A stretch of DNA of 64,000 nucleotides from Coprenecus sp949297365 (GTDB taxonomy: Bacteria > Bacteroidota > Bacteroidia > Bacteroidales > UBA932), in assembly GCA_963931055.1 (NCBI GenBank), contig OZ006987.1, positions 1,240,001 through 1,304,000 of the forward strand, given 5' to 3'. Position numbers and translations under genes: made by a program. This document shows, in pieces, positions 1-8,687 of this stretch. Below the pieces are notes generated by a model, which was not told the origin of the DNA, searched no databases, and saw nothing but the letters and a program-made list of their open reading frames with translations. Position 1 is the first letter of the stretch. Each line of letters opens with the position of its first letter.

Positions 1-990
1 CTGAGCCTCACGCTTGACTGTGAGGAGACAGAGTATTTCACCGCAGGCGAGACCAGGGTGATAGGCTATACCGTAACCGGCTCGGGAATCATCACCTTTA
101 CCAAGCCCAACGGATGGAAAGTGAGCATAGACGGAGAGGCATCCTCCATAAGCATCACCGCTCCCGCAGCCGAGAACACCTACGCTGAGCAGAAAGGCAT
201 CATAAGTCTCCTGCTGGTGGCATCTGACGGAAGCAGTTTCTCCATCGGACTTGAAGTAGCCGTAGGTACCAAGCCGGCTCCCGTACTGGAAGACCCGGAA
301 ATCGGCGATTACCTCTACTCGGACGGCACATGGTCCACCGACCTGGATGCCGGCAAGACAGTGGCGGGAGTAGTATTCTGGGCAGGAGATCCCTCCGAAG
401 CCGACCCTATGCTTCAGAGTGACTTCCCGGGCTGCACCCACGGACTGGCAGTATCCCTTGTCCAGTATGACAACACAGCATGGCAGACCAATGTCTCCGG
501 CAAGGTGACAGACTGGATTACAGAGAAAGGATACGAATACCTGCCGTTGGAGAACAATATGTACGATACCGGCGGACTGTCCCACAAGATTATCGGTTAC
601 AACAATACCCTGGCCATGATTCACTTCAGCGAAGAGAACCCTTCGAATACGATAGATATCGTCACCAGACTGGAAGAGCACAGACAGCAGTACCCGGACC
701 CGGAGAACACCAGCGGATGGTACTGTCCGTCTCTCTTTGAACTTACACTGCTTTGCTCGGGTGAAGACAATATCAGCGGCACCATCATCGGTGTATCTTC
801 AACATCCATGAAAGACAGGCTCGATCCAATACTTGCTGAGGTGGAGGGTTCACAGCCCATGAGCGGCAACTGCTGGTCAGCATCCGAAAACGGAACAAAC
901 GTACAGACAAAAGACTTCGGCTCCGGATTTGTCATGACACCGTCAAAGTCATCCGACCAGCAGAGCGTACGGTTCGTACTCGCTTTTTAA
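1..990 (+). CDS. Secreted DUF4988-type protein, 5' end outside the window
   Basis: The reading frame is open from base 1, so the true start and signal peptide lie upstream; the GTG at 58 is internal. The visible 329 residues hold a beta-rich domain (about residues 1-90) that matches the middle of the next two genes, where the same segment follows a DUF4988 region. A C-terminal domain of about 220 residues follows, with landmarks YSDGTWS, VVFWAGD, HGLAVSL, GYNNT, SGWYCPS and a final VRFVLAF. That C-terminal domain recurs in the next gene and in three Ig-like lipoproteins at 30964-35583. It resembles the FISUMP/DUF1566 group of C-type-lectin-like domains (family resemblance, not proven). Function is unknown; surface binding is an inference. 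It is 24 bp upstream of a paralogue on the same strand. Confidence 0.75.
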   Translation: MSLTLDCEETEYFTAGETRVIGYTVTGSGIITFTKPNGWKVSIDGEASSISITAPAAENTYAEQKGIISLLLVASDGSSFSIGLEVAVGTKPAPVLEDPEIGDYLYSDGTWSTDLDAGKTVAGVVFWAGDPSEADPMLQSDFPGCTHGLAVSLVQYDNTAWQTNVSGKVTDWITEKGYEYLPLENNMYDTGGLSHKIIGYNNTLAMIHFSEENPSNTIDIVTRLEEHRQQYPDPENTSGWYCPSLFELTLLCSGEDNISGTIIGVSSTSMKDRLDPILAEVEGSQPMSGNCWSASENGTNVQTKDFGSGFVMTPSKSSDQQSVRFVLAF

Positions 991-1014
991 TTAACCTGAA
1001 ATTTGACTGAAGAT

Positions 1015-2628
1015 ATGAAACGATTCATAATACATTTTGCAGCCGCACTGATGATGGCTGCCGCATTCAGCTCCTGCAGCAAATACGATGACTCCGGGCT
1101 GAGAGACTCCATCAAGGACCTGAACGAGCAGGTCACCGGCCTGGAAGCCGCAATAGAGGAGGCACAGGGCGTAATCGCCGAACTTCACGAACTGTTCACC
1201 AAACTGAGCGAAGGTCTCACTGTAAGCAGTGTGGAGGAGACAGATGACGGATATATCATAATATTTTCCGACGGTACCGAAGTCTCCCTCAGGAACGGCT
1301 CCCCAGGAGACGACTACAATACTCCCAGGATTATCCCGGTTGAAGAGGACGGCGTGTGGTACTGGGGATGGTCGGACAACAGCACTCCCATAACCGTCAA
1401 CGGGGAAAAAATACCCGTAACCTCAACAATGCCCCTACTGCGTATCAACAACGGATACTGGGAGGTATCACTGGACGGCGGACTGAACTGGATCGAAACG
1501 GATATGCCGGGTACCCCGTCGGACGGACAGGACGGAAACACTTTCTTCACCGGTCTCAGCGAGGATGATGACAACTACTATCTCGAGCTTGAGGACGGAG
1601 GAACCATCACTCTGCCCAAGACCAAGGAGCTGAGCCTCGTCTTCAATAACGCCGAAGATACCGTATACTTCTCCGCCGGAGCGACCAGGGACATCACATA
1701 CACCATGACAGGCACCGCATCCATGACCGTCAGCAAGCCCGAGGGCTGGAGCGTAACCGTCAACGAGGAAGCCTCCAGTCTGAGCGTCACTGCTCCCGTA
1801 GAGGATAATGTGTACGCCGAGACAGCCGGAACAGTGAGTGTCATCCTGACCGACAACGGCGGACACAGTGCCGCAGCATCTTTCAATGTCGCCATAGGTG
1901 CCGGTTCTACCAAGGAGACACCGGCTATCGGGAGCTACTACTACTCCGACGGCACCTGGTCAGCCGCTCTGGACGAGAACAAGACCGTGATAGGCATAGT
2001 GTTCTGGGCCGGTGATCCCACGGCCTATGACCCAGGCCTGAAAGCCGATCATCCCGACTGCGTCAACGGTCTGGCCGTCGCCCTGAACGGCTCTGCCACT
2101 GTCAAGTATCAACAGAATGCTTTCCTGTTTAATCTATATCTCGGATACGGCACTGTATCCGACTGGCTGGCAGAGAATACAGACTGTACACCCTTACTTG
2201 TGGACATCAATGACGAGACACAGAGAAACAGCCGCCTGGGTTACAGTCAGACTCTCAGCATGGAAGTATTCAACAGCAGTGTTAATGTATCATACGCGCT
2301 GGGTGTAATGGAATATGTCGAGCAGTACCGCATGGATGTCCCGGCCCCCGAGAGTTCCAGTGACTGGTACATGCCATCGCTGAAAGAGCTCACGCTGCTT
2401 TTCGGAGGAGATGTTGACCCTAATGAGCCACTCAAGACAGGCTCTGTGAAAGCACCTGTCAACTCAAGTATAAGAAACATCCCCGGAGCGACAGAATTGC
2501 GCAGCACTCATCTCTCCTCATGCGAAAAAGACACAAACAACTCCTTCGCCATCAACATGGATTACGGTGATGTGGAGAACGCCAATAAAGAGACGGGCAA
2601 AAATGCACGTCTGATCATAGCTTTCTAA
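1015..2628 (+). CDS. DUF4988 lipoprotein with lectin-like C-terminal domain
   Basis: I chose the ATG at 1015 over the in-frame TTG at 1003 because it starts a clean lipoprotein signal peptide with lipobox FSSC (Cys21). The 537-residue protein has a predicted short coiled coil just after the Cys, then the DUF4988 region (about residues 25-195; NCBI calls this the PL29-family lyase N-terminal domain). A beta-rich domain (about 200-300) and the shared C-terminal domain (about 305-537: YSDGTWS, GIVFWAGD, WYMPSLKEL) follow. It lacks the clear final WSS-T/S motif seen in some paralogues. It is tandem with both neighbours, and its first 30 codons and leader are nearly repeated in the next gene. DUF4988 is not itself a lyase, so no enzyme activity should be assumed. 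Probably surface- or outer-membrane-anchored. Confidence 0.85.
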   Translation: MKRFIIHFAAALMMAAAFSSCSKYDDSGLRDSIKDLNEQVTGLEAAIEEAQGVIAELHELFTKLSEGLTVSSVEETDDGYIIIFSDGTEVSLRNGSPGDDYNTPRIIPVEEDGVWYWGWSDNSTPITVNGEKIPVTSTMPLLRINNGYWEVSLDGGLNWIETDMPGTPSDGQDGNTFFTGLSEDDDNYYLELEDGGTITLPKTKELSLVFNNAEDTVYFSAGATRDITYTMTGTASMTVSKPEGWSVTVNEEASSLSVTAPVEDNVYAETAGTVSVILTDNGGHSAAASFNVAIGAGSTKETPAIGSYYYSDGTWSAALDENKTVIGIVFWAGDPTAYDPGLKADHPDCVNGLAVALNGSATVKYQQNAFLFNLYLGYGTVSDWLAENTDCTPLLVDINDETQRNSRLGYSQTLSMEVFNSSVNVSYALGVMEYVEQYRMDVPAPESSSDWYMPSLKELTLLFGGDVDPNEPLKTGSVKAPVNSSIRNIPGATELRSTHLSSCEKDTNNSFAINMDYGDVENANKETGKNARLIIAF

Positions 2629-2653
2629 CCAACCTGTAAATTTGACTGAAGAT

Positions 2654-4213
2654 ATGAAACGACTGATAATACTTCTGGCAGCCGCACTGATGACAGCTGC
2701 CGCATTCAACTCCTGCAGCCAGTATGACGACACTGAGCTGAGAAACTCCCTTACCGATCTGGAGGAAAGGATAGCCGACCTGGAAGAGGCGGTGAGGACC
2801 GAGCAGGACAACATCAATGCCATCAACGAACTGATCGGTCAGATAGAAAATGGCGTCACCGTTGACGGCATCGAGGAGACCGCAGACGGATACGACATCA
2901 TCCTGTCCAACGGAGAGAGGATATCCATCAGCAACGGAGAACCAGGGACCGCCACTGAGTCCCTGTCGCTCATAGTGAAGGAAGAGGACGGCGTATGGTA
3001 CTGGGCCTACTCGGACGGCTCTTTCGTGCTCATCGACGGAGAGAGGATACCCGTCACCACGGAGGCACCCCAGGTGCGCATCAATGAGGAGACAGGCAAC
3101 TGGGAGATCAATAACGGAGACGGCTGGGAAGATACCGGTATCCGGGCCCGGGCTGAGGACGGAATAGACAGGGAGTCCTTCCTTGAGGGCATCGAGGAGG
3201 ATGACGACTATTACTATATCACGCTCAAGGGCGGCAACGTAGTGGCACTTCCCAAGACCACTGAGCTCAGTTTCAGGTTTGAATCCGACGCGGACACCGT
3301 TTATTTCAACGCTGGAGACACAAAAGAGATCAGCTACACCATGACCGGCAATGTGACAGTGATGACCGTCAACAAGCCTGACGGCTGGAGAACAACTGTA
3401 GACGAGGAGAACTCCGTGATGAGCATCACCGCTCCCGCTGAGGACAACCTGTTCGCCGAGACAGCCGGTGTCATCAGCGTGATCCTGACAGACGCACAGG
3501 GCAAGAACTTCGCCGCCCTCCTCAATGTGGCGATAAAAATACTTGACCCTGAGATCAATATAATAACCACTTCTCTGATTGTTCCCGCAGAAGGAGGAGA
3601 ATGCAGGATTGACTATGAAATAATCAATCCGGTAAAAGGAGGACAGATATCCGCCGGAACAGAGTCCACATGGCTGAGTGATTTCAGGTGCTCAGACGAA
3701 GGTGTGACTTTTACAGCAGCCCCTAATGACAAAAGTGTAAGAGCCACATATGTCATTATAAGCTACTCATATAACGACAAGGTCATCGAGGCATCCGTCA
3801 GCGTTACCCAGGAAGCTCCGACATCAGGCTATTACTATGACAATATCATGACCGGGTTCTCCGGAAGTTACTTTGGCAAATATGGCAATGCAGGAGAAGA
3901 CAACTGGACCTGCAGGATTTACACGGATGAATATGAATACTTCTTTGACTTTTACGGTCCGGAACCGGAGAAAGGCAGTGAACTGCCTCCTGCCGGCCAA
4001 TATGTATTGTCCGAGCCGGGTATGACTGATGTCATGACTTTCTCGGTAGACAATTCTTATTTTTATAATCTATCGATAGATTATCAGCTTGAGTTTATGT
4101 CTGGGACTCTTGACATCTCATACGAAGGGGACAATATCATTATTGATGCCAAACTTATGGATGAGGATGAATATACCCATCACGCCTTATATAAAGGACC
4201 GGCAGAATTCTAA
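2654..4213 (+). CDS. DUF4988 and BACON-like lipoprotein
   Basis: The ATG at 2654 is preferred over the in-frame TTG at 2642; it gives a lipoprotein signal peptide with Cys21. The 519-residue product shares the DUF4988 region (about 25-205) and following beta domain with the gene before it. After residue 300 it differs: a BACON-like segment (about 302-395, with the typical pattern ending in SVTQEAP) is followed by a unique C-terminal domain of about 125 residues rich in Tyr, Asp and Glu. The lectin-like domain of its neighbours is replaced. Thus the three tandem genes keep the N-terminal half and swap the C-terminal half. BACON domains usually mediate spacing or glycan/mucin contact in Bacteroidales surface proteins; that role here is inference. 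A strong bidirectional terminator follows. Confidence 0.82.
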   Translation: MKRLIILLAAALMTAAAFNSCSQYDDTELRNSLTDLEERIADLEEAVRTEQDNINAINELIGQIENGVTVDGIEETADGYDIILSNGERISISNGEPGTATESLSLIVKEEDGVWYWAYSDGSFVLIDGERIPVTTEAPQVRINEETGNWEINNGDGWEDTGIRARAEDGIDRESFLEGIEEDDDYYYITLKGGNVVALPKTTELSFRFESDADTVYFNAGDTKEISYTMTGNVTVMTVNKPDGWRTTVDEENSVMSITAPAEDNLFAETAGVISVILTDAQGKNFAALLNVAIKILDPEINIITTSLIVPAEGGECRIDYEIINPVKGGQISAGTESTWLSDFRCSDEGVTFTAAPNDKSVRATYVIISYSYNDKVIEASVSVTQEAPTSGYYYDNIMTGFSGSYFGKYGNAGEDNWTCRIYTDEYEYFFDFYGPEPEKGSELPPAGQYVLSEPGMTDVMTFSVDNSYFYNLSIDYQLEFMSGTLDISYEGDNIIIDAKLMDEDEYTHHALYKGPAEF

Positions 4214-4235
4214 AACAATCTGAGCGAAAAAAAAC

Positions 4236-4267
4236 GGAGGAAGCATCACATCAATGATACTTCCTCC
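4236..4267. terminator. Bidirectional rho-independent terminator
   Basis: GGAGGAAG at 4236-4243 pairs with CTTCCTCC at 4260-4267, and the inner bases extend the stem. An A-tract precedes it (4227-4234) and a T-rich tract follows (4268-4276), so it can end transcription from both the plus-strand lipoprotein gene and the convergent PepSY gene. Confidence 0.85.
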
Positions 4268-4289
4268 TATTTTTATTTACGGATGGTGA

Positions 4290-5573
4290 TTAAAGGATAT
4301 TGCCTGAGGCATCTATCCGCAGGTTGAGCTCGCGGTCTCCACTTCCCTCCAATTCAATCAGATAATACTCTCCTGAGGGAGTCTCAACATAGGTCACGTC
4401 ATCCACTTCGTAATCACCGTACCCGGATGTCAGCACACTCTTGACGGCCTCGGGGAGCTCGGAGTAACGCACGTCCCACTCGGTCCATATCCATTCACCG
4501 GCTCCGTTGAAGTACACGTCCTTCTCCCTGCCGTCATGCCATATCTCCACTTCCAGATAACCGTTGTCCCAGTCTCTCTCCTGGATACGGGCACCGGGAT
4601 ACATCTGCTCTATCAGAGCGGCGATATCACCGTCCAAAGCCGGGCCGCTGCCGTCACCGCCCCAGTTCTCCCCGCCTTCGACTACCCTTACAGTACCGTC
4701 AGCAAGAACATCCACCTTGACATCCTTATCTCTGTACTCCAAGTCAAAACGGAAGAACTCTTCCTTAGGTGTCACATAATAATCCACATCGTCAATCCAG
4801 TACTCACCATACTCGGAAGCCTCCAATGCTGCCATAATCTCCGCAGGCACATCTCCGACACGATACTCGGTCTTGGTATACAGCCAGCTCTCAGACGAGT
4901 CGAACAGCAGCTCCCTGCACACGCGGCCGTCAATAATCTCGACTTCAGTCATACCGTGCTCGATGTCTATCTCCACTATCCGCGCTTCAGGGTAGTAGGT
5001 CTCAATGAATTCGAAAATGCCCTGAGCAGGGTTGTCCGGTATATAGTCATCGTAGTCATAGTCCTTGTCTGCATCCACAACTGTCTTCACCAGTACCCCG
5101 TCCTCGGAGTAATACAGATCCACTTCCTGCTTGACTCCGTCGGCATTGGTGCCTTCCACCTCTATGATATAGATAAGTTCCACTCCGTTCCTGACCAGCA
5201 TATCCACATCGTCTATGCGCCAGTCGGCATATTCGCTGGCGGCGAAAGCCGTCCTGACAGCCTCGGGCAGCATGTCAAACGGGATATCCGTCTCCGTCAT
5301 ATGCCACTCACAGCGCGAGTCGAACCATGCCGAATAACGCACCCTGTCCGAATCCGCCTTGACCATAGCGGCGGTAAAGTCCGCCACATAATAACCGCTT
5401 TTCTCCGACCACACGACATCCTGGGCATCCGGATACTTCTCCAGAAGAGCTGCCTGCAGTTCATTCTTCAGTTCATCATTGATACCACCTTCCGGGCCCT
5501 GCTTATTGCAGGAGGTTGTAATAACCATAAGGGACAGAATACACCCTGATACAATAAGTTTTAAATACTTCAT
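4290..5573 (-). CDS. Three-repeat PepSY-like lipoprotein
   Basis: 427 residues with a lipoprotein signal peptide (lipobox TTSC, Cys22). The mature part is three consecutive repeats of about 115-135 residues (roughly 35-165, 185-300 and 315-427). Each contains the pattern YP-A-(Q/R)-, an acidic W/Y-rich strand, an LP-A/EIMAAL helix and a following DDV strand. This pattern fits the PepSY-like / DUF2874 family of Bacteroidota, which resembles beta-lactamase-inhibitor-like folds. The protein is very acidic, so cation binding is possible but unproven. It lies last in a minus-strand cluster with a single-repeat PepSY-like protein and a two-component system, a common Bacteroidales arrangement suggesting envelope sensing. 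A terminator at 5644-5670 separates it from the upstream gene, so it may have its own promoter. Confidence 0.82.
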   Translation of the reverse strand: MKYLKLIVSGCILSLMVITTSCNKQGPEGGINDELKNELQAALLEKYPDAQDVVWSEKSGYYVADFTAAMVKADSDRVRYSAWFDSRCEWHMTETDIPFDMLPEAVRTAFAASEYADWRIDDVDMLVRNGVELIYIIEVEGTNADGVKQEVDLYYSEDGVLVKTVVDADKDYDYDDYIPDNPAQGIFEFIETYYPEARIVEIDIEHGMTEVEIIDGRVCRELLFDSSESWLYTKTEYRVGDVPAEIMAALEASEYGEYWIDDVDYYVTPKEEFFRFDLEYRDKDVKVDVLADGTVRVVEGGENWGGDGSGPALDGDIAALIEQMYPGARIQERDWDNGYLEVEIWHDGREKDVYFNGAGEWIWTEWDVRYSELPEAVKSVLTSGYGDYEVDDVTYVETPSGEYYLIELEGSGDRELNLRIDASGNIL

Positions 5574-5643
5574 AAATTTTGATTTTAATTGATTTCGCTA
5601 GATTAATGGGACCTGTTGATATTTGTGACATTCCATACAAAAA

Positions 5644-5670
5644 ACGGGTCCGTGCATAAAGGGGACCCGT
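5644..5670 (-). terminator. Rho-independent terminator after the small PepSY gene
   Basis: Read on the minus strand, ACGGGTCC (5670-5663) pairs with GGACCCGT (5651-5644) and is followed by a run of T. It sits between the two PepSY-like genes, so the downstream three-repeat gene gets only read-through or a separate promoter. Confidence 0.75.
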
Positions 5671-5698
5671 CTTCAGGCTGACACCGTCAGGACATGTC

Positions 5699-6139
5699 TC
5701 AGTCGTCGATGTCCACGAGTGTGTAATTGGAGTCAAAAGTAAGTTCCAGACCGTTGGTCAGACTCACCTCCACATCTCTGTAACCGCGGTCAATGGCATA
5801 AATGGACACTCCGGGGAAATTGGTGCCTACATAGTCCACTATAGGCTGCGGAACTATACCCTCGGGCAGAGTGGAATATTTGCACTTCACCTCTTTCCAC
5901 TCACCGTTACCGGCAAACTCTATCTTGATGCTGTTGGTGAACATCACCTCGTAGCTCACCTCCATGAAGTCGCGCTCCTCCTTGGCAAAGGACACTTTCT
6001 GGTCGGGGAAATAAGTGTTGATGAACTGCTGTGCGGCCTCCGGCAACTGGTTGAACTGGATAGGGCGGTCATTGTCGGCATAAGCCAAGGTAACTGAGAA
6101 GAGCAGCAGCGAGGCTGCGAGAATCATAATTTTTTTCAT
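5699..6139 (-). CDS. PepSY-like exported protein, single domain
   Basis: 146 residues. An N-terminal Sec signal peptide ends near AYA-DN (residues 19-22), with no lipobox Cys, so the product is predicted to be periplasmic and soluble. The mature part shows the PepSY-like pattern twice at half length: LPEAAQQFINTYFP near residue 32 and IVDYVGTNFPG near residue 103, with a W-rich strand between them. It lies 84 bp downstream of the histidine kinase on the same strand. In Bacteroidota such small PepSY-like proteins often sit beside a two-component system and are its likely targets or accessory sensors (family knowledge). The precise ligand is unknown. Confidence 0.82.
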   Translation of the reverse strand: MKKIMILAASLLLFSVTLAYADNDRPIQFNQLPEAAQQFINTYFPDQKVSFAKEERDFMEVSYEVMFTNSIKIEFAGNGEWKEVKCKYSTLPEGIVPQPIVDYVGTNFPGVSIYAIDRGYRDVEVSLTNGLELTFDSNYTLVDIDD

Positions 6140-6223
6140 GACTTTACTTTTTAAAAAATTATTACTGTTGTTTTATTTTCACAGTGCAAAGATTATACTC
6201 AATTCTGAAATGAATTTAAAATC

Positions 6224-7501
6224 CTAAAAATTTTTCGGCCACCGCACAGAAAACTTATGCATTCCTTCCTCAAATGTGTATCTGACCTCCAGATTGCAGT
6301 ACCTCTGCACAGCTCCTACAATGGCCAGCCCGAGTCCCATCGAACCCTCGCGGCCCCCGCTCTTGTAGAAACGCTCGAAGATATGCTCCGAATCCAAAGG
6401 CGCCTGACCGGTGTTGGATATCTCCAGCGTCCGCTCCGATATCCTGACGCATATACGGCCGTGCTCCGAAGTATATATAAAGGCGTTCTTGAGCAGATTG
6501 TTGACAAGGGCCGAGGCCAGCGACTCATTCATCTCCACCACCAGATCAGTCTCAGGCACAGGGAAATCCACCTCTATCTCCTTGTCCTCGTATATCTCCG
6601 AGAATATCTCCACGCTCTCCTGCACTGCCTTGGGGATGCTGACACGGGTCTTCTCCGGGAACTGGCCGTTGTCTATCTTGGTCAGCATGAGCAGGGTCCG
6701 GTTGAGCCGCACCACTGAACCGAGGGTGCGCTGGATACCCATGAGCTCCTCCATCTGCTTCTGCGTCAGTTCTGTATTGTCGATAAGCCATTCCACCCTA
6801 TTGCCCATCACCGCCAGCGGAGTCTGAAGTTCGTGGGAGGCATTGCCGATAAATTCCTTCTGTGCCTCGAATGCCTTCTGATACCGGCCCAGGGCCTGCT
6901 CGGCCGCCGCATTCAGTTGCCGGAACTCGGTGATATCCGTCGGATTGTCCAACGGTGGATTGCCGCCGCCGATTCTGAGACGGTCCAGCCAGCCTAAGAG
7001 CCTGTAGAACGGCCTCATATTGCGGTAGAAGACCAGTACCGTAACCACCATGACAGTCAGCAGCAGCAGGACGTACAGTATCACTATCCAGACCAGCGTC
7101 GAACGCATAAGCTCCTGCTTGTCTATGGTCGGTGTATAGACTTTCAGCAGATAGTACGCCCCGTCATCGTCCATAAACACCGTCGTCAGCACGCGCGAGG
7201 GCTCGTATCCTATCAAGGGGAAATACTGCTCGCTGTAGTAGTAACGTATCTGTGGATAGTCCTGCGCGAACTGCTCTCCCACCGGGATGATGTCGTACAT
7301 GATGTTGGTACCCTCATTGGCCGGCAGTTCATTGCCTGAGAGGGCCTTCTCTATGACAAGTTCGGTAAACAGGTCAAGAGCATCGTCCGTCTCGTCATTG
7401 ACATCGTCCAGCATCTTGAAATAGAAAAGCGCGGCCCATGCGGCCATCAACGGCAGCAGGACCAGGGCCAGTCTGAGCGTTATGCGGTAGATGAGCTTCA
7501 T
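6224..7501 (-). CDS. Sensor histidine kinase
   Basis: 425 residues. Two membrane segments (about 7-28 and 136-158) flank a periplasmic sensor of about 105 residues. The cytoplasmic part has the HisKA H-box around NASHELQTP (phospho-acceptor His223), an N-box (NNLLKNAF) and a G2 box (SMGLGLAIV). The G1 box reads SNTG where DxG is usual, a substitution seen in some Bacteroidota kinases. There is no clear HAMP consensus. It overlaps the response-regulator gene by 4 bp (ATGA), so the two are translationally coupled. It should phosphorylate the adjacent OmpR-type regulator; the downstream PepSY-like genes suggest an envelope or cation signal (inference). Confidence 0.95.
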   Translation of the reverse strand: MKLIYRITLRLALVLLPLMAAWAALFYFKMLDDVNDETDDALDLFTELVIEKALSGNELPANEGTNIMYDIIPVGEQFAQDYPQIRYYYSEQYFPLIGYEPSRVLTTVFMDDDGAYYLLKVYTPTIDKQELMRSTLVWIVILYVLLLLTVMVVTVLVFYRNMRPFYRLLGWLDRLRIGGGNPPLDNPTDITEFRQLNAAAEQALGRYQKAFEAQKEFIGNASHELQTPLAVMGNRVEWLIDNTELTQKQMEELMGIQRTLGSVVRLNRTLLMLTKIDNGQFPEKTRVSIPKAVQESVEIFSEIYEDKEIEVDFPVPETDLVVEMNESLASALVNNLLKNAFIYTSEHGRICVRISERTLEISNTGQAPLDSEHIFERFYKSGGREGSMGLGLAIVGAVQRYCNLEVRYTFEEGMHKFSVRWPKNF

Positions 7502-8193
7502 TCCCCTTTCTGTTGTGATGATTCGACAAGCTTATATCCGAACCCGTAGACGGCCTTTACCTCGATATCCGCACCGGCTGTCTGCAGCTTGCGGCGCAGG
7601 TTCTTCATCTGCGCGTAGACAAAATGGAAATCGTCCGCCTGGTCCGCATGATCCCCCCATACGGCCTCGGCCAGCACAGACTTGTCCACTATGTGGTTGG
7701 GACGCTGCATGAAATAGAGCAGGATATCGAACTCCTTCTTGAGCAGCTCCACCGGCTTTCCGTCAATCTGCACGCAGCCGTTGTCCGGCTGGAGACTTAC
7801 GTTGCCGTACTCGATGGTCAGCTCGCCTCCGCTCCTACCGCGCCTGAGTACGCTGCGGATACGGGCCTTGAGCTCGGCCATGTGGAACGGCTTGGGAAGG
7901 TAGTCGTCCGCACCCTTCTCCAGGCCGTAGACCTTGTCGTCCAGCGAATCCTTGGCCGAAATGATGATTACATTCTCCCTCCTGTGCAGTTCCTTTATAT
8001 GATCCAGCAGCCTGAGACCGTTCCCTCCCGGCAGCATGATGTCCAGCAGTATGCAGTCATAGGTGTACCCGGCAATCCTGGCGTCGGCCTCAGCGAAGTC
8101 CGAAGCTGTCTCCACCACATACTTCTCCTCGGTCAATGCCCTATGCATCAACTCCCTGAGCGACGGATCATCCTCTACTATAAGAAGTTTCAT
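7498..8193 (-). CDS. OmpR-family response regulator
   Basis: 231 residues from the ATG at 8193; an upstream in-frame start at 8220 would overlap the promoter and add residues foreign to the family. The receiver domain has the acidic pair Asp8/Asp9, phospho-acceptor Asp51 (in LLDIMLPG), Ser79 and Lys101 (LPKPF). The C-terminal winged helix (about 130-231) is of the OmpR/PhoB type. It is the first gene of the two-component unit and overlaps the kinase by 4 bp. A perfect TAAATTTG promoter element lies at 8218-8225. Likely regulates itself and the PepSY-like genes (inference). Confidence 0.95.
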   Translation of the reverse strand: MKLLIVEDDPSLRELMHRALTEEKYVVETASDFAEADARIAGYTYDCILLDIMLPGGNGLRLLDHIKELHRRENVIIISAKDSLDDKVYGLEKGADDYLPKPFHMAELKARIRSVLRRGRSGGELTIEYGNVSLQPDNGCVQIDGKPVELLKKEFDILLYFMQRPNHIVDKSVLAEAVWGDHADQADDFHFVYAQMKNLRRKLQTAGADIEVKAVYGFGYKLVESSQQKGE

Positions 8194-8217
8194 GACAGTT
8201 ATCCTCCAAAATCCACA

Positions 8218-8225
8218 CAAATTTA
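8218..8225 (-). promoter_or_regulatory. Promoter -7 element of the two-component operon
   Basis: The minus strand reads TAAATTTG, a full match to the Bacteroides -7 element TAnnTTTG, 24 bp upstream of the response-regulator start at 8193. It is back-to-back with the tRNA-Pro promoter. Confidence 0.65.
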
Positions 8226-8269
8226 GCGATGAATTCTGAAAAGAAACTGAAATTTCACAAATTATGACT

Positions 8270-8277
8270 TATATTTG
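8270..8277 (+). promoter_or_regulatory. Promoter -7 element of tRNA-Pro
   Basis: TATATTTG matches TAnnTTTG and ends 12 bp before the tRNA, the right distance for a short 5' leader. Confidence 0.65.
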
Positions 8278-8289
8278 CAGCCACAACAT

Positions 8290-8363
8290 CGGGGTGTGGC
8301 GCAGTTGGCTAGCGCACCTGCTTTGGGAGCAGGGGGTCGAAGGTTCGAGTCCTTTTACCCCGA
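8290..8363 (+). tRNA. tRNA-Pro (UGG)
   Basis: A 74-nt cloverleaf. The acceptor stem pairs 8290-8296 with 8356-8362, the anticodon stem CCTGC/GCAGG holds the loop TTTGGGA with anticodon TGG at 8324-8326, and the T-arm contains GGTTCGA. CCA is not encoded. The 3' end from 8348 is duplicated at 9901-9920, marking this gene as an integration site. Confidence 0.96.
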
Positions 8364-8367
8364 CAGA
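8348..8367 (+). repeat. Left attachment repeat (in tRNA-Pro 3' end)
   Basis: agtccttttaccccgacaga; it matches 9901-9920 except C to T at the fourth base. It covers the T-arm 3' side, acceptor stem and 4 bp beyond the tRNA. Confidence 0.82.
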
Positions 8368-8474
8368 TTATCAAGCAGTTACAGATTCTGTGGCTGCTTT
8401 TGCTTTTCTTTAGACTCCACTCTACAGGTACTTCTGGAGCCATCATGTAAACCAGGATGTAAACCGAAAAGTAC

Positions 8475-8687
8475 ATGTTAAACACCTATGTAGAAGTGAT
8501 TTGCTACAAATCAAAGAGACTAAGTAACGGTGAATTCCCATTGATGCTGAGAATCACCAAGGCAGGTAAAAGAAAGTATGTATCGCTGGGAGTCTCAATA
8601 GATGAGAGATTCTGGGACTTTAAGAAATGCAGGCTTAAAAACAACTGCCCGCAAAGATACCCCTACAGCCTTCACGTTGCTTTTTAG
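8475..8687 (+). pseudogene. Truncated tyrosine recombinase (N-terminal arm domain only)
   Basis: 70 codons from ATG 8475. The first 60 residues match the start of Bacteroidota phage-type integrases: a YKSK-LSNGE-PLMLRI strand, then KRKYVSLG and an ERFWDFKK-RLKNNCP segment, the so-called arm DNA-binding domain. Family members run to about 400 residues with a catalytic R-H-R-Y domain, none of which follows here; the sequence diverges after NNCPQR and stops. It lies about 110 bp inside the tRNA-Pro attachment repeat, the usual place for the integrase of such an element. Non-functional as a recombinase. Confidence 0.8.

Noticed and set aside
2637..2644. TAAATTTG just before the third DUF4988 gene as its own promoter
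   Set aside because: It lies only 9 bp from the ATG, too close for a normal leader, and the matching place in the preceding gene lacks it.
4536..5549. 337-codon plus-strand frame
   Set aside because: It lies antisense to the three-repeat PepSY-like gene, and its His/Tyr/Leu-rich composition is typical of a shadow frame.
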